DNA from: Clostridiaceae bacterium | Lineage (GTDB): Bacteria > Bacillota > Clostridia > Saccharofermentanales > DTU023 | DNA: 64,000 nt | NCBI GenBank assembly: GCA_012841015.1 | Contig: DUVN01000005.1 | Span: 62,001 to 126,000 of the forward strand | Reading direction: 5' to 3' | The notes under the pieces: model-generated | What the model saw: only the letters and a program-made list of their open reading frames with translations | Databases searched by the model: none | What the model was told of the DNA's origin: nothing | Shown here: positions 49,659 through 60,105 of the stretch, piece by piece | Numbering within the stretch: position 1 is the stretch's first letter | How the letters are laid out: each line of letters starts with the position of its first letter | Position numbers and translations under genes: made by a program

Positions 49659-50336
49659 TTATTCCCCTGCAAGAATCCTTCTATTTTCGCGCCAAGCCCT
49701 TAAACTCCTAAGCGCTATCTCCTCTATGCCTTGGAAATCATTATTGAGAAGCAGGTTCCTGGGAGCGAGCCAGCTGCCAGCTAAAGCGATTACATTTGGG
49801 ATAGGCGCATATTCCTCAATACTTGCCTCATTAATTCCGCCAGTAGGCATAAATTTGGGGTTCATTTTTTCAAACGGTCCCAATAATGCTTTGACAGTGT
49901 CTAATCCACCTAAGTTCTTTGCAGGAAAGAACTTGATCACGTTAATACCTAGCTCAAGAGCTCGGAAGATTTCCGTTGCGGTCGAGCATCCGGGAATAAC
50001 CGGTACTGAATGATCTAAACAGAATCGAACGACTTTTTCGTTTAAACAAGGCGTAACCATAAAAGTAGCTCCGTGTTTTAAACTTCGCTTACATTCATCT
50101 ACGGTTAGTACTGTCCCCGCTCCAATGTTCATTGGCATCTTTGAATTCGCAATCGCTTGAATAGCACTCAGTGCTGCCTCAGATCGCAAGGTTACCTCCA
50201 TCGCGCGAATACCTGCCTTGCAGTACGCATTCAAGAGAGCCTTCGCCTTTGAAGCGTCCTGAATATTCACGATCGGTAGAATCCCATCTTCTTCCAATAT
50301 TTGATATATGTCGTTCACAGTAACCTCCTCCAACAT
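49659..50336 (-). CDS. eda: KDPG/KHG aldolase-like protein
   Basis: GIRAMEVTLRSEAAL, GAGTVLTVDECKRSLKHGATFMVTPCLN, VIPGCSTATEIFRALELGINVIKFFPA. Confidence 0.9.
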   Translation of the reverse strand: MLEEVTVNDIYQILEEDGILPIVNIQDASKAKALLNAYCKAGIRAMEVTLRSEAALSAIQAIANSKMPMNIGAGTVLTVDECKRSLKHGATFMVTPCLNEKVVRFCLDHSVPVIPGCSTATEIFRALELGINVIKFFPAKNLGGLDTVKALLGPFEKMNPKFMPTGGINEASIEEYAPIPNVIALAGSWLAPRNLLLNNDFQGIEEIALRSLRAWRENRRILAGE

Positions 50337-50466
50337 TGAGTAAAATGATGCTAAACCCTATTCATCTTTGATCGTACCGATCATTTCTTGCCAGACATTA
50401 GTGTCACATGCATCAAAGCGCAAGTACATTACATGCGCCTCTAAACGACTGTAAAGAACAACATTT

Positions 50467-51654
50467 CTAAGAAATCTCTTTTACGAATGTCGAAATTCTC
50501 TCTATTCCGCAATGAAGCTTATCCATTGATGCAGCAAATATCATTCGAAAATACCCTTCCCCACAAGCACCGAATCCACTCCCCGGCACTGTAACAACCC
50601 GTTGACTCTCAAGTAATTTCATGCAAAATTCTTCGGAACTAAGCCCAAATTTGCTAATATTCACAAAAAAATAGAATGCACCTTTAGGCATCACACAAGA
50701 GATCCCATCAATCTGGTTCAGCATAGCGTGAGCAATATCTCTACGTTCTCGGTATTCGTCACGCATAGCTGAACAGCGATGTAATGAATTCTGTAACGCA
50801 TATTCTGCTGCTAATTGATACGGTTCTGACAGGCAGGAAACGCCACTTTCATGTAATAAGGTCATACCATTTATCACGCTTGCATTTGAAATTGCGTAGC
50901 CAACGCGCCATCCTGTCATTGCAAACATTTTCGAAAACGAATTCACAAAAACTAAACGGTCACGAACATCGTTAAAGGAGTACATGCTCACAAACTCAAT
51001 GTTTCCGTAAATAATGTTACGATACACTTCATCAACAATGGCGTATAAATTGTATTCAAGTATGATATCGGCGATTTGTCGCAATGTTTCCTTTGAAAGT
51101 ACGGCACCCGTCGGATTGCAAGGAGAGTTAATGATCAATAATTTCGTTCTCGTGTTAATTGCAGCTCTAATATCGCCAATATCAGGATGGAAATCATTCT
51201 CCTCATATGTTGGAATCATCCTGCAAATAGCCCCCGCCATTTGTATTTGACCAAGATAATTCGGCCATGAAGGACCGAAAATGATCACCTCATCACCAGG
51301 ATCAACGAGAGAAAATATTGCCAGTTGAAGTGCTTCTGTTCCTCCTGCTGTAATGATAATATTCTCAGCAGGATCGCAAGGAAATTCCTTCGCGTGAAAC
51401 TTGGAGATTTCTTCTCGCAAAGATAAAATACCTCGATTGGGAGTATAATGCGTTTTCCCTGCCTTGAGCTCCGTGCACGCAATGTCAATAATCTCTCTGG
51501 GGGTTATAAAATCAGGTTCACCCACTGAAAAATTGATAAGATCAGACTGACCGACTGTTGCATTGAACATCTTTCGAATCGCCGAGCCGTGGGCATTCCT
51601 TACTAACGATGACAGCATCAAAAAATCCTTCCTAGGCAAAAGATCGACATCCAT
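50467..51654 (-). CDS. PLP-dependent class I aminotransferase
   Basis: INFSVGEPDFITPREI, NSPCNPTGAVLS, VNSFSKMFAMTGWRVGYA. Confidence 0.92.
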   Translation of the reverse strand: MDVDLLPRKDFLMLSSLVRNAHGSAIRKMFNATVGQSDLINFSVGEPDFITPREIIDIACTELKAGKTHYTPNRGILSLREEISKFHAKEFPCDPAENIIITAGGTEALQLAIFSLVDPGDEVIIFGPSWPNYLGQIQMAGAICRMIPTYEENDFHPDIGDIRAAINTRTKLLIINSPCNPTGAVLSKETLRQIADIILEYNLYAIVDEVYRNIIYGNIEFVSMYSFNDVRDRLVFVNSFSKMFAMTGWRVGYAISNASVINGMTLLHESGVSCLSEPYQLAAEYALQNSLHRCSAMRDEYRERRDIAHAMLNQIDGISCVMPKGAFYFFVNISKFGLSSEEFCMKLLESQRVVTVPGSGFGACGEGYFRMIFAASMDKLHCGIERISTFVKEIS

Positions 51655-51736
51655 ATGATGGCAAATAACTTCAGAGAAATACTATTCCTACAGTAACGCC
51701 AATAGATTTTCCTATACAGATGACAACCGTTCATGA

Positions 51737-52195
51737 TTAGCTCCCGTTCAAGTCTGGTAATATTACGGGCTCATACTTGTGCTTATATAAAACAATAACT
51801 GTGTTCGTTTTGACGACTACATCTAAGTTTTTCAGTTCCATAAGCATCTGCTCAAGACAAGCTGTATCCTTGGCGCAGACGCGAAGTATATAATCAAAAT
51901 CACCTGTTATTGCATAACATTCTAAGATATCAATTTTTGATTTCACGTGTTCGATCAATTTTGGAAATTCACTGAAGCGGTTGATCGTGACAAAAATAAA
52001 CGCTATCAGCGTTTTCGATAGTTTTTCGGCATTGGGAATGATAGTAAAACATTCAATAATGCCATTTTCCTGCAGTTTTTGAATACGCTTGTTCGTTGCA
52101 GGCACTGACAGCCCAATGAGAGGCGCTAGATCTGTCGCAGAAATTCTTGAATTCTTTGAGAGTATGTGCATAATTTGCTTATCAATCTCGTCCAT
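51737..52195 (-). CDS. Lrp/AsnC-family transcriptional regulator
   Basis: MDEIDKQIMHILSKNSRISATDLAPLIGLSVPATNKRIQKLQENGII; C-terminal RAM domain. Confidence 0.94.
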   Translation of the reverse strand: MDEIDKQIMHILSKNSRISATDLAPLIGLSVPATNKRIQKLQENGIIECFTIIPNAEKLSKTLIAFIFVTINRFSEFPKLIEHVKSKIDILECYAITGDFDYILRVCAKDTACLEQMLMELKNLDVVVKTNTVIVLYKHKYEPVILPDLNGS

Positions 52196-52343
52196 TGCTG
52201 TATATCCCCTTATTCATACATTCTATTTTACGGAGAACTAAAGCATATATCATAATATGGACCGGGCAGTATTTTGCCACATACCCGGTCCGACTATTAG
52301 CTAAAATACATTATCGTGATGTTGTCATCTAGCTCCATTTTAT

Positions 52344-53438
52344 TTACTCGAGATATTCAGGCATCGCTTCAATATAGTTTTCGGGAGTAACCATTATACA
52401 ACTAACTGCATACTCGTCAGGAACTTCCTCACCCTTAATCATTTTCATTATATGCGTAGCGCTTGCTTCACCTACTTCAAATGCTGAGAAATAAGCGGCC
52501 GCCTTAAAGCATGAGTTCTTTTCAAATTCACCAGGTGCAAGGTAGCCACCCAGTCCAATTGTACATGATTCTTTGTCTAATCCTGCCTGCTCAAGAGCCC
52601 GTGTAGCGCCTACGGTGCCTTCATCAGCTGTTGAAACAACAATCCATTTTTTTATTTGCGGGTTAGCGACAATGACACCATTTGCAGCATCATACGCCTT
52701 CCCTAAATCCATCACATAATCTGTCTGAAAAATTCGCTCATTCGGAAACTCCGGCAAAACCTCTTTAAACGCGTCTAATTGACCTTCAGTGCGCGGTATA
52801 CAGCTCGTGACAGTGTTAGTCGTCATGATCATCACGCCGCACTCTTCGTCCTTATCTAGACCGTGCTCTTTCATATAATCAATCGCCCAAAGAGCACTTT
52901 CCTTACCAATCGCATAAGCATCAATACCTACCCATTTAGTAAGTTTGTCCCCGTTATCGTCTATCAAAGCATCGTCAGCAGCAATCACAGGAATTCCCGC
53001 CTCATTAAACTTATCGACGGCTGCCTGTGAAAGCGTTTGATCTGGTGGACAGCAGATAACACCAGATACTTTTCTTGCTATTACGGTATCGATCATTTCT
53101 AAAAATTGACTACCGTCTGTTCCAGCGTCAACATAAAGCCACTCATCAGCACCAAGTTCTTTCACCTTATCACCGGCAGCTTTTCCCTCATTGATAAACC
53201 AAGTAGCAGTACCGAATTTGTAAACACCTGCGATGACGATTTTTTCGTCACCATCCTTTGTTTCCGATGGTTTCACAACCTCAGAATCTTTCGCCTCCTC
53301 TGGTGTTGAAGCATCGGAATCTGTTGTCTCCTCTGGTATTGAAGCATCGGAATCTTTTGTTTCCTTTTTAGCACAGCTTACCAACACGAGTGAGCACATT
53401 AACAATACAACCCCTAGCAATGCAAATAAGCGTTTCAT
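52344..53438 (-). CDS. Sugar ABC transporter substrate-binding lipoprotein (periplasmic-binding type I)
   Basis: Lipobox LVLVSCAKKE, acidic repeat linker, VSGVICCPPDQTLSQAAVDKFNEAGIPVIAADDALI. Confidence 0.88.
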   Translation of the reverse strand: MKRLFALLGVVLLMCSLVLVSCAKKETKDSDASIPEETTDSDASTPEEAKDSEVVKPSETKDGDEKIVIAGVYKFGTATWFINEGKAAGDKVKELGADEWLYVDAGTDGSQFLEMIDTVIARKVSGVICCPPDQTLSQAAVDKFNEAGIPVIAADDALIDDNGDKLTKWVGIDAYAIGKESALWAIDYMKEHGLDKDEECGVMIMTTNTVTSCIPRTEGQLDAFKEVLPEFPNERIFQTDYVMDLGKAYDAANGVIVANPQIKKWIVVSTADEGTVGATRALEQAGLDKESCTIGLGGYLAPGEFEKNSCFKAAAYFSAFEVGEASATHIMKMIKGEEVPDEYAVSCIMVTPENYIEAMPEYLE

Positions 53439-53502
53439 AACTGACCTCCATTCCTTATTTTCACACGTTTTGAACGTGCATCGCCCTTAGAATTTGTTAT
53501 AC

Positions 53503-54510
53503 CTACGTTTCCTGTTGAGTCATCTCACTGATACTCCGCTTCAATTGTCTTTCAGATTGCTTCTTACGGCGATAATAATCAAAACCCAAGGCTAAGATAA
53601 GCAAAATACCTCTTGCAATATCTTGCCAAAATGTCTGAACGCCGTTCATGATGAGTCCCGTGTTGAAGCACTGAATAATTAAAACTCCTAAAGCTACGCC
53701 AGCAATGTTACCAATGCCTCCCGACATAGCGACACCCCCGAGAACCGCAGCTGTAATTCCCTCAAATTCAAGGCCAACTGCCGATGAAGGTTGACTTGAT
53801 TGCATACGCGAAGCCAGTAGCCCACCACCTAATGCCGCTAAGCCCGCACTAATCATAAACAAATACACCTTAATCCTCTCTGGATTCAAGCCAGCCAACC
53901 TAGCTGCGTACGGGTTCCCGCCAAGAACATATATGCTTCTACCAAATTTAGTGCGTGAAAGAACAACAGAGAATACAATCATCGCAAGAATTAGCATGAT
54001 AACAGGCAAGGTAAATGAACCCAGAATCCTTTTAGATCCTATGCTGGAAAATTCTGTGTTATTGATAAAAACTGGCTTCCCACCACATAATATGTAGCCT
54101 AAACCTCTCGCAATAGACATGGCAGAGAGTGTAACTATAAACGGTTCAAGTTTAAGCTTATTTATTCCAAGCGCATTCAAAAAACCGATCAACAGCCCGC
54201 AAATTATGACGCACGGTATGACCAACAAAGGTGGTACCCCCCATGAGATAAATAGCCCAGCCAATACGGATGAAAGTGCAGCTATACTGCCTGGCGAAAG
54301 ATCAATCAAACCACCTATAATCAGCAATGCCTCGCCGATCGCGACTAACCCTGTCATTGATGCAGCAGTCAAAATATTTTGCAAATTTTGCCAACTAAAG
54401 TAATTTTCGTTAAGCAAAGAAAACACAAGAATTATCAGAAGTAGAGCAACGATCAGCCCGACCTTTTCTACAAAACCTTGACGACCGAGTCGCAATTTAA
54501 ACCTCTTCAT
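53503..54510 (-). CDS. Ribose/galactose-type ABC transporter permease (RbsC-like)
   Basis: AIGEALLIIGGLIDLSPGSIAALSSVLAG; LAGLNPERIKVYLFMISAGLAALGG. Confidence 0.92.
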   Translation of the reverse strand: MKRFKLRLGRQGFVEKVGLIVALLLIILVFSLLNENYFSWQNLQNILTAASMTGLVAIGEALLIIGGLIDLSPGSIAALSSVLAGLFISWGVPPLLVIPCVIICGLLIGFLNALGINKLKLEPFIVTLSAMSIARGLGYILCGGKPVFINNTEFSSIGSKRILGSFTLPVIMLILAMIVFSVVLSRTKFGRSIYVLGGNPYAARLAGLNPERIKVYLFMISAGLAALGGGLLASRMQSSQPSSAVGLEFEGITAAVLGGVAMSGGIGNIAGVALGVLIIQCFNTGLIMNGVQTFWQDIARGILLILALGFDYYRRKKQSERQLKRSISEMTQQET

Positions 54511-56024
54511 ACTGTGTTACCTCCTATACCAAGCATTGCAAGTTTCAACAATGCTTCCTCGCTCGCCTCCTCGCGTTGGACAACCCCCGCGATGCGACCC
54601 TCTCTCATTACGATTATGCGATCTGCAAGACCTATCAGCTCAGGCATTTCAGAGGAGATAAGAATGACCGCCTTTCCCATACGCGCATACTCAACAATAA
54701 TGTGATAGAACTCTGCCTTTGCACCGACATCGATACCTTTCGTCGGCTCGTCTAAAATGATGATCTCAGGATCTGTTGCATGGCATCTAGCGAAGATTGT
54801 TTTCTGTTGGTTCCCACCTGATAATTCGCCGACAATTTTGTCAGCGCTAGGCGTTCTGATGTCAAACTGGTCAATAAGATCGTTAACCACTTGACTTTCT
54901 TTTTTTGGACTAAGTAGCCCAGCTTTGTTAAGCAATTTACTGAGAATGCTAACGGATAAATTAACGCTAACACTCTGGTTAGAGAATAATCCTTGTTTCT
55001 TTCGGTCTTCGGGCAACATGACGATTCCGTTTTGAATGGCATCTTTTGGAGCTCTGATCTTCACCTCTTGTCCATCAACCTTTATACGTCCATCTAGTAT
55101 TGGATCTTCCCCCATAATTAAGCGCATAACTTCCGTACGACCTGATCCAACAAGCCCAGAAAAACCAAGGATTTCACCTTTCCGTACAGTAAAACTAACG
55201 TCATAAACTGTGGGACCTGATAAAGATTCAACTTCTAATGCTATATCACCAATATTATCGTTTCGGGGCAGTTTTCCAAATATATCGCCCAAATCGCGAC
55301 CAACCATCATCCTGATCAATTCATCATGTGTTGTGTCGCATTGCTCAACGACGCCAACTAAAGCACCATCCTTCAAGACAACGATAACGTCTGCAATCAT
55401 ATCAATTTCAGCTAATCGATGGGATACATAGAATATAACCTTGCCTTCACATTTCATCCGTTCGATGATCGCGAAAAGGGTGTCAATTTCTGTATCCGTA
55501 AGGCTTGCTGTCGGTTCATCGAATGCAATGAACTTAGCGTCTCTCACGTACGCTTTCATAATTTCAACCATTTGCTGATGCGCAATAGAGAGTTCTCCTA
55601 CCTTGATTTCAGGAGAAAATGGAAGATTCAACTTGTCGATAACTTCTTGAGCCTTACGATTCATTTCATCGTAGTCAATAAAACCATGTCGACGCTTCCA
55701 CGAACCTAAAAAAACATTTTCTGCAACAGAGAGATGTTCAACAATCTGTCTTTCCTGATAGATAACACTAATACCAGCATCTATTGCTTCCTTTGGTGAT
55801 TGAAACTTGACAGGCGTGTCATTCAACAACATCTCGCCATGTGTCATTGTGTAGTCACCGTTCATAATTTTGAGCAGTGTTGATTTCCCAGCGCCATTTT
55901 CTCCCATAATTGCGTAAACGCGCCCACTCTCTGCACGAAATGAAACATCATTCAAGGCAATAACACCCGGAAAAAACTTGCTTATGTTTTTGAATTCAAC
56001 AGAATTACTATTCTTATTTTCCAT
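54507..56024 (-). CDS. Sugar ABC transporter ATP-binding protein (RbsA/MglA-like)
   Basis: Two ABC modules; VYAIMGENGAGKSTLLKIMNGDYT, LSGGNQQKTIFARCHATDPEIIILDEPTKGIDVGAK. Start MENKNSNSV. Confidence 0.93.
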   Translation of the reverse strand: MENKNSNSVEFKNISKFFPGVIALNDVSFRAESGRVYAIMGENGAGKSTLLKIMNGDYTMTHGEMLLNDTPVKFQSPKEAIDAGISVIYQERQIVEHLSVAENVFLGSWKRRHGFIDYDEMNRKAQEVIDKLNLPFSPEIKVGELSIAHQQMVEIMKAYVRDAKFIAFDEPTASLTDTEIDTLFAIIERMKCEGKVIFYVSHRLAEIDMIADVIVVLKDGALVGVVEQCDTTHDELIRMMVGRDLGDIFGKLPRNDNIGDIALEVESLSGPTVYDVSFTVRKGEILGFSGLVGSGRTEVMRLIMGEDPILDGRIKVDGQEVKIRAPKDAIQNGIVMLPEDRKKQGLFSNQSVSVNLSVSILSKLLNKAGLLSPKKESQVVNDLIDQFDIRTPSADKIVGELSGGNQQKTIFARCHATDPEIIILDEPTKGIDVGAKAEFYHIIVEYARMGKAVILISSEMPELIGLADRIIVMREGRIAGVVQREEASEEALLKLAMLGIGGNTV

Positions 56025-56062
56025 ATGCCTTCCTCCAACTAAAAGCGGTAAAAAATAAGCAA

Positions 56063-56821
56063 TTACACAAACATATTCTCCGGTACACATGCAAGCAAAG
56101 CGCCTGCATCTACGTTGAGAGTAGCTCCAGTAATGTATGCGGCTTTGTCCGAGGCAAGGAACACAATACTGTCAGCAATCTCTTCTGGTGTAGCAAAACG
56201 TTTGAAAGGTATGCGCTCCAGTGCAGCGTAAATCGGATTACCCTCTCCCCAGCCAGTCTCGGTATACCCAGGTTGAACGGTATTGACACGAATTCCAAAA
56301 GGTGCAAGCTCCATAGCGCAGTTCTTAGAGAACTTCGTCAGTGCTGCCTTCGTTGCTGCATACACAGAGCAGTCAGGCCAACAACCATCTGCATGATTTG
56401 ATGAGACATTGATGATAACTCCCCCGTGATGATTAGCAATCATTTCCTTTGCAGCACGTTGGGAACAAAAATAAGCACCTCGAAAATCAGTATTGATCGT
56501 CTCTTCAAATATTTGAGGAGTCGTCTCTAAAAAATGAGCTGTGAGCCCAACACCAGCATTATTGACTAATAGATCAATTCTCCCAAATTCATTCATAAAG
56601 ACATTGAACATAGTGTCTATCTGATCTAGGTCTGAAATATCAACCTTAAGCAACAGACTCTTTCGCCCAAGTTTTTTAATCAACTCTGACAGTTCAACAG
56701 CTCCATCTCGACGATTGCGAAAGGTAATACCAACATCATATCCTTCCTCAGCTAATTTTAATGCCGTCGCATAGCCAATCCCATGGCTTGATCCCGTAAC
56801 AAGAGCAACTTTATTTGTCAT
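56063..56821 (-). CDS. SDR-family oxidoreductase
   Basis: VALVTGSSHGIGYATALKLAEEG, NNAGVGLT, YAATKAALTKFSKNCAMELAPFGIRVNTVQPG, ITGATLNVDAG. Confidence 0.92.
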   Translation of the reverse strand: MTNKVALVTGSSHGIGYATALKLAEEGYDVGITFRNRRDGAVELSELIKKLGRKSLLLKVDISDLDQIDTMFNVFMNEFGRIDLLVNNAGVGLTAHFLETTPQIFEETINTDFRGAYFCSQRAAKEMIANHHGGVIINVSSNHADGCWPDCSVYAATKAALTKFSKNCAMELAPFGIRVNTVQPGYTETGWGEGNPIYAALERIPFKRFATPEEIADSIVFLASDKAAYITGATLNVDAGALLACVPENMFV

Positions 56822-56842
56822 ATCATTTCACCTCCTAGAATT

Positions 56843-57583
56843 TCAGCAAATGCTGGGCGGCACAGAAAAATTGCGAAACTTATGCATAGCCTTCTCGATA
56901 TCTTCATTTGCATGACTCATGACAGGCTGTAAATGCCCCGCGTATAGTCGATCTACATCTAAGGCGCTCAGCCTTTCAATACTATTTTTGTATCTCAAAA
57001 GGTCAACGTCAAATATGCTGATTAAGTTGATGTAACCATTCCAAAAAACGACATCCCCTGTAAAAAGCGTTTTGTATCCATCTATTTCGGAATACAAGCA
57101 AAGTCCACCACCGGTATGCCCGGGGGCAATAAAACAGGTAAAAGTCAGATCACCAAATACGACCTTCTCATTATTTTTTAACTCATAATTACATATAACA
57201 GGCTTCATCTCATAGCCAGGCGGATAAAAACCAGCATTAACATACTGGCACATCGTATCTCTTAGCAATTGAGCATTCCCGAGGACACTAGCCTCGTGTG
57301 GATCGGCATAAACTTTAGCACCTGTAGCAGATGAAAAAAAGTGAGTGCCTCCTACGTGGTCTGCGTGTGCATGTGTTAACACGATCCACTTAATATCTGT
57401 CAATTTGTAGCCATCTTCATCAATTTGTGAAACAATGCTTGATGGTTCGATACCGACACCAGTATCAATCATCAAAAGCCCGCTACCACAATCGACAATG
57501 TAGACATTGCAGTCAAGAGGATCAGTTAGTCGTAATCCATTATTGCCTGACCCTACGATTGAGACTCGTTTTGATAGTCGCAT
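56843..57583 (-). CDS. Metallo-beta-lactamase-fold hydrolase
   Basis: IVLTHAHADHVGGTHFF motif, PGHTGGGLCLYSE, LFTGDVVF. Confidence 0.92.
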   Translation of the reverse strand: MRLSKRVSIVGSGNNGLRLTDPLDCNVYIVDCGSGLLMIDTGVGIEPSSIVSQIDEDGYKLTDIKWIVLTHAHADHVGGTHFFSSATGAKVYADPHEASVLGNAQLLRDTMCQYVNAGFYPPGYEMKPVICNYELKNNEKVVFGDLTFTCFIAPGHTGGGLCLYSEIDGYKTLFTGDVVFWNGYINLISIFDVDLLRYKNSIERLSALDVDRLYAGHLQPVMSHANEDIEKAMHKFRNFSVPPSIC

Positions 57584-57602
57584 GATTCTTCCTCGTCAAT
57601 TT

Positions 57603-58850
57603 CTAGCTGAAGTACTCTTGTATCTTTAATTTTGCAGTATTTGAATCAAAGGGAACTGTCAAAGGAGATACATCAGGCTTCAGACTATTCAAATCCTTGT
57701 AACCAAAACCTGTCAGCACGCAGACTACACAATCTTCCTCAGCGACGATCCCTTTAGCAGCAAGTTTACCCAGCGCAGCAATGGTTGTTGAGCTTGCTAC
57801 CTCAGCCAATAGACCTTCCGTGCGGGCAAGAGTTGACTGAGCTTTCATGATCTCATGAGCGGAGACGGCAACTGCTATTCCACCTGATTCGTATATCGCC
57901 CGCAAGGCAAGAGGACCGTCCATAGGATAAGCGTCCAATATCGATAGCGCCACGCCATCTACAGTCTCTTCCTTTACAATATCCCAAGGATCCACATCAT
58001 CGTTGAAAGCCTTCACCAATGGACAACACCCCTCATCCTGCACGGCCACTATTCGAGGAAGCTTATTGACGAGGCCCAAATCAACGAGATCCTTAAAACC
58101 CTGAAATATTCCGGAGAGACATCCGCCTCCTCCAACAGGTACAACCACGTAATCAGGACTCTCATAATTCATCGATTTCGCTATTTCGTATGCAATGGTC
58201 TTTTCTGATTCTGCCTGATAGGGATTGCAGGCAGCGGCCGTCGTCACGTTAAACCAATCGAAGTCCCCCACGATACTCGCAATCAATTCAATACACTCGG
58301 TAACCCCACCATCCTCAACTTTGATTACGCGTGCACCATTCATCAAACTTTGCGCGATACGTGCATCTTGGATGGTGCCTGGAACGAATAAAAAACAGGG
58401 GATGCCAGCCCTTGCAGCGTACATAGCCGCAGATGCCCCTGCGTTCCCTGCACTTGCGAGAACAGTGGCAGGCGCACCAATTTCGACCGCTCTTGTGTAA
58501 GAAAGGCTCATACAACGATCTTTAAAAGATCCAGAAGGATTCTGCCCCTCATTTTTCACCATCAATGACTTGACACCCAGCTTCGCACCAAGACGATCCA
58601 AACGAACAAGGGGTGTATTCCCCTCGCCTAATGAGATAGCAGATGAATGCGCAACTGGAAATAGAGGATGATAGTCCCAGAACTTTTCAGCCTTAAGAAT
58701 TGTTTTAGTGTAGAAGGTATGCCCCGCACTTATATCAATCTTGAATGCGAGAATACCCCCACACTCCGGACAAGTGATCCAACAATTCTCTTTGACAGTG
58801 AATCCGCACTTTTCACATTTATACACTCCCTTAAAGTTCAAGTCACCCAT
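57603..58850 (-). CDS. Threonine synthase-like PLP-dependent lyase (fold type II) with N-terminal zinc ribbon
   Basis: CEKCGFTVKENCWITCPECGG; LGEGNTPLVRLDRLG; NEGQNPSGSFKDRCMSLSYTRAVE; VPVGGGGCLSGIFQGFKDL. Start MGDLNFKGV follows the M20 stop directly. Confidence 0.88.
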   Translation of the reverse strand: MGDLNFKGVYKCEKCGFTVKENCWITCPECGGILAFKIDISAGHTFYTKTILKAEKFWDYHPLFPVAHSSAISLGEGNTPLVRLDRLGAKLGVKSLMVKNEGQNPSGSFKDRCMSLSYTRAVEIGAPATVLASAGNAGASAAMYAARAGIPCFLFVPGTIQDARIAQSLMNGARVIKVEDGGVTECIELIASIVGDFDWFNVTTAAACNPYQAESEKTIAYEIAKSMNYESPDYVVVPVGGGGCLSGIFQGFKDLVDLGLVNKLPRIVAVQDEGCCPLVKAFNDDVDPWDIVKEETVDGVALSILDAYPMDGPLALRAIYESGGIAVAVSAHEIMKAQSTLARTEGLLAEVASSTTIAALGKLAAKGIVAEEDCVVCVLTGFGYKDLNSLKPDVSPLTVPFDSNTAKLKIQEYFS

Positions 58851-58851
58851 G

Positions 58852-60072
58852 TTATACTCCGTGTCCACAATATTCATAGAATATTCTTGCGTATAGTTCC
58901 GTGCCTCGATATAACTGCTCCAGATCGATAGACTCATTGCTTCGATGTGCCTTTGATAAGTCACCGGGGCCAAAGATAAGAGCGGGAATTTGAAGTCCGT
59001 CCATAATCATCCCCATTTCGCTACCTGCTAAAAAAGTGCCAACAGGTACTTTATCCGGAAAATCAGGATTAATAGCCTTAGATACAAGATCGACAAGCTC
59101 ATTATGACGATCAAGAAATGCCGGTGGGCAGACAGTTGTAATTTTCATCTCTGCTTTGCACTCAGGATATAACATCAAAAATTCACCCAAAAGATTTTCC
59201 ATCTCAGATATTACATCCTCAGTCTCTTCAGTACTTAAAAACCGACGATCTAGTCTCATTTCTGCCCGCTCAGGGATACTGTTTAGCTCTAACCCGGCAC
59301 GTATCATTGTTACCGTCAAAGTTGGACAACCAAGATGTGGATGGATTCGAGGCGAAAGTACATCGGATTGGTACTGCTCAACAACCTGAACAAATTTAGC
59401 ACAGTACGATAATGCGTTGATCCCCTGTTCAGGTAGCGCGGCATGTGCACGTTTTCCAAAAAAAGTAATCCAAAAACCCATAACTCCTTTATGACCAATG
59501 TGAATTTCTAGGTTACTCGGTTCACCCAGCACACATGCACCTATACTTCGAGACGATTTGTGTTCTAAAAATGCTTTCATACCTCTGTTTTGAGTTTCCT
59601 CATCTATGACAAAGGCAAAGAGAATGCTACCCTCTAAGTGAATATTGGCTCGACTTAAGGCTGTGACTGCGCATAATGCTGCGGCAATACTCCCCTTCAT
59701 ATCGACTGAGCCACGTCCGTACAAGCGACCATCGACTATCACAGGATTAAAAGGATCAGAATCCCAATGAGAAATGTGACCAGGAGGAACAACATCCATA
59801 TGACCGCAATACATGATCGTTTGAGCGCTTGGTTCCGTACCGTGAACATATATCAACAAGTTAGATCGATCATCAATCACCGGACAAATCTCATAGTCAA
59901 GCGCATGCGTCCTCGCAAATTCGACTAACTCGTCAACAACACCTTTTTCCTGATCCCCTGAAATACTACTGTCATGACGTATGAGTCGTTCGAGCAAATC
60001 AACTACTTCAGTACGATCCACTGAATCTGAGATCCTCTCAAAAGCTTTTTTCTTGCGCGATGATGAATCCAT
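58852..60072 (-). CDS. M20-family deacylase/peptidase (ArgE/DapE-like)
   Basis: MYCGHMDVVPPG, GRGSVDMKGSIAAALCAV, FVIDEETQNRGMKAFLE, VLGEPSNLEIHIGHKG. Confidence 0.92.
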   Translation of the reverse strand: MDSSSRKKKAFERISDSVDRTEVVDLLERLIRHDSSISGDQEKGVVDELVEFARTHALDYEICPVIDDRSNLLIYVHGTEPSAQTIMYCGHMDVVPPGHISHWDSDPFNPVIVDGRLYGRGSVDMKGSIAAALCAVTALSRANIHLEGSILFAFVIDEETQNRGMKAFLEHKSSRSIGACVLGEPSNLEIHIGHKGVMGFWITFFGKRAHAALPEQGINALSYCAKFVQVVEQYQSDVLSPRIHPHLGCPTLTVTMIRAGLELNSIPERAEMRLDRRFLSTEETEDVISEMENLLGEFLMLYPECKAEMKITTVCPPAFLDRHNELVDLVSKAINPDFPDKVPVGTFLAGSEMGMIMDGLQIPALIFGPGDLSKAHRSNESIDLEQLYRGTELYARIFYEYCGHGV

Positions 60073-60105
60073 TGCTATATCCGTTCTATCGTTAAACGAA
60101 CGTTG

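Noticed and set aside
53025-53040. cre-like site (TGTGAAAGCGTTTGA)
   Set aside because: Lies inside the substrate-binding-protein coding region and matches the consensus only loosely; no support as a regulatory site.
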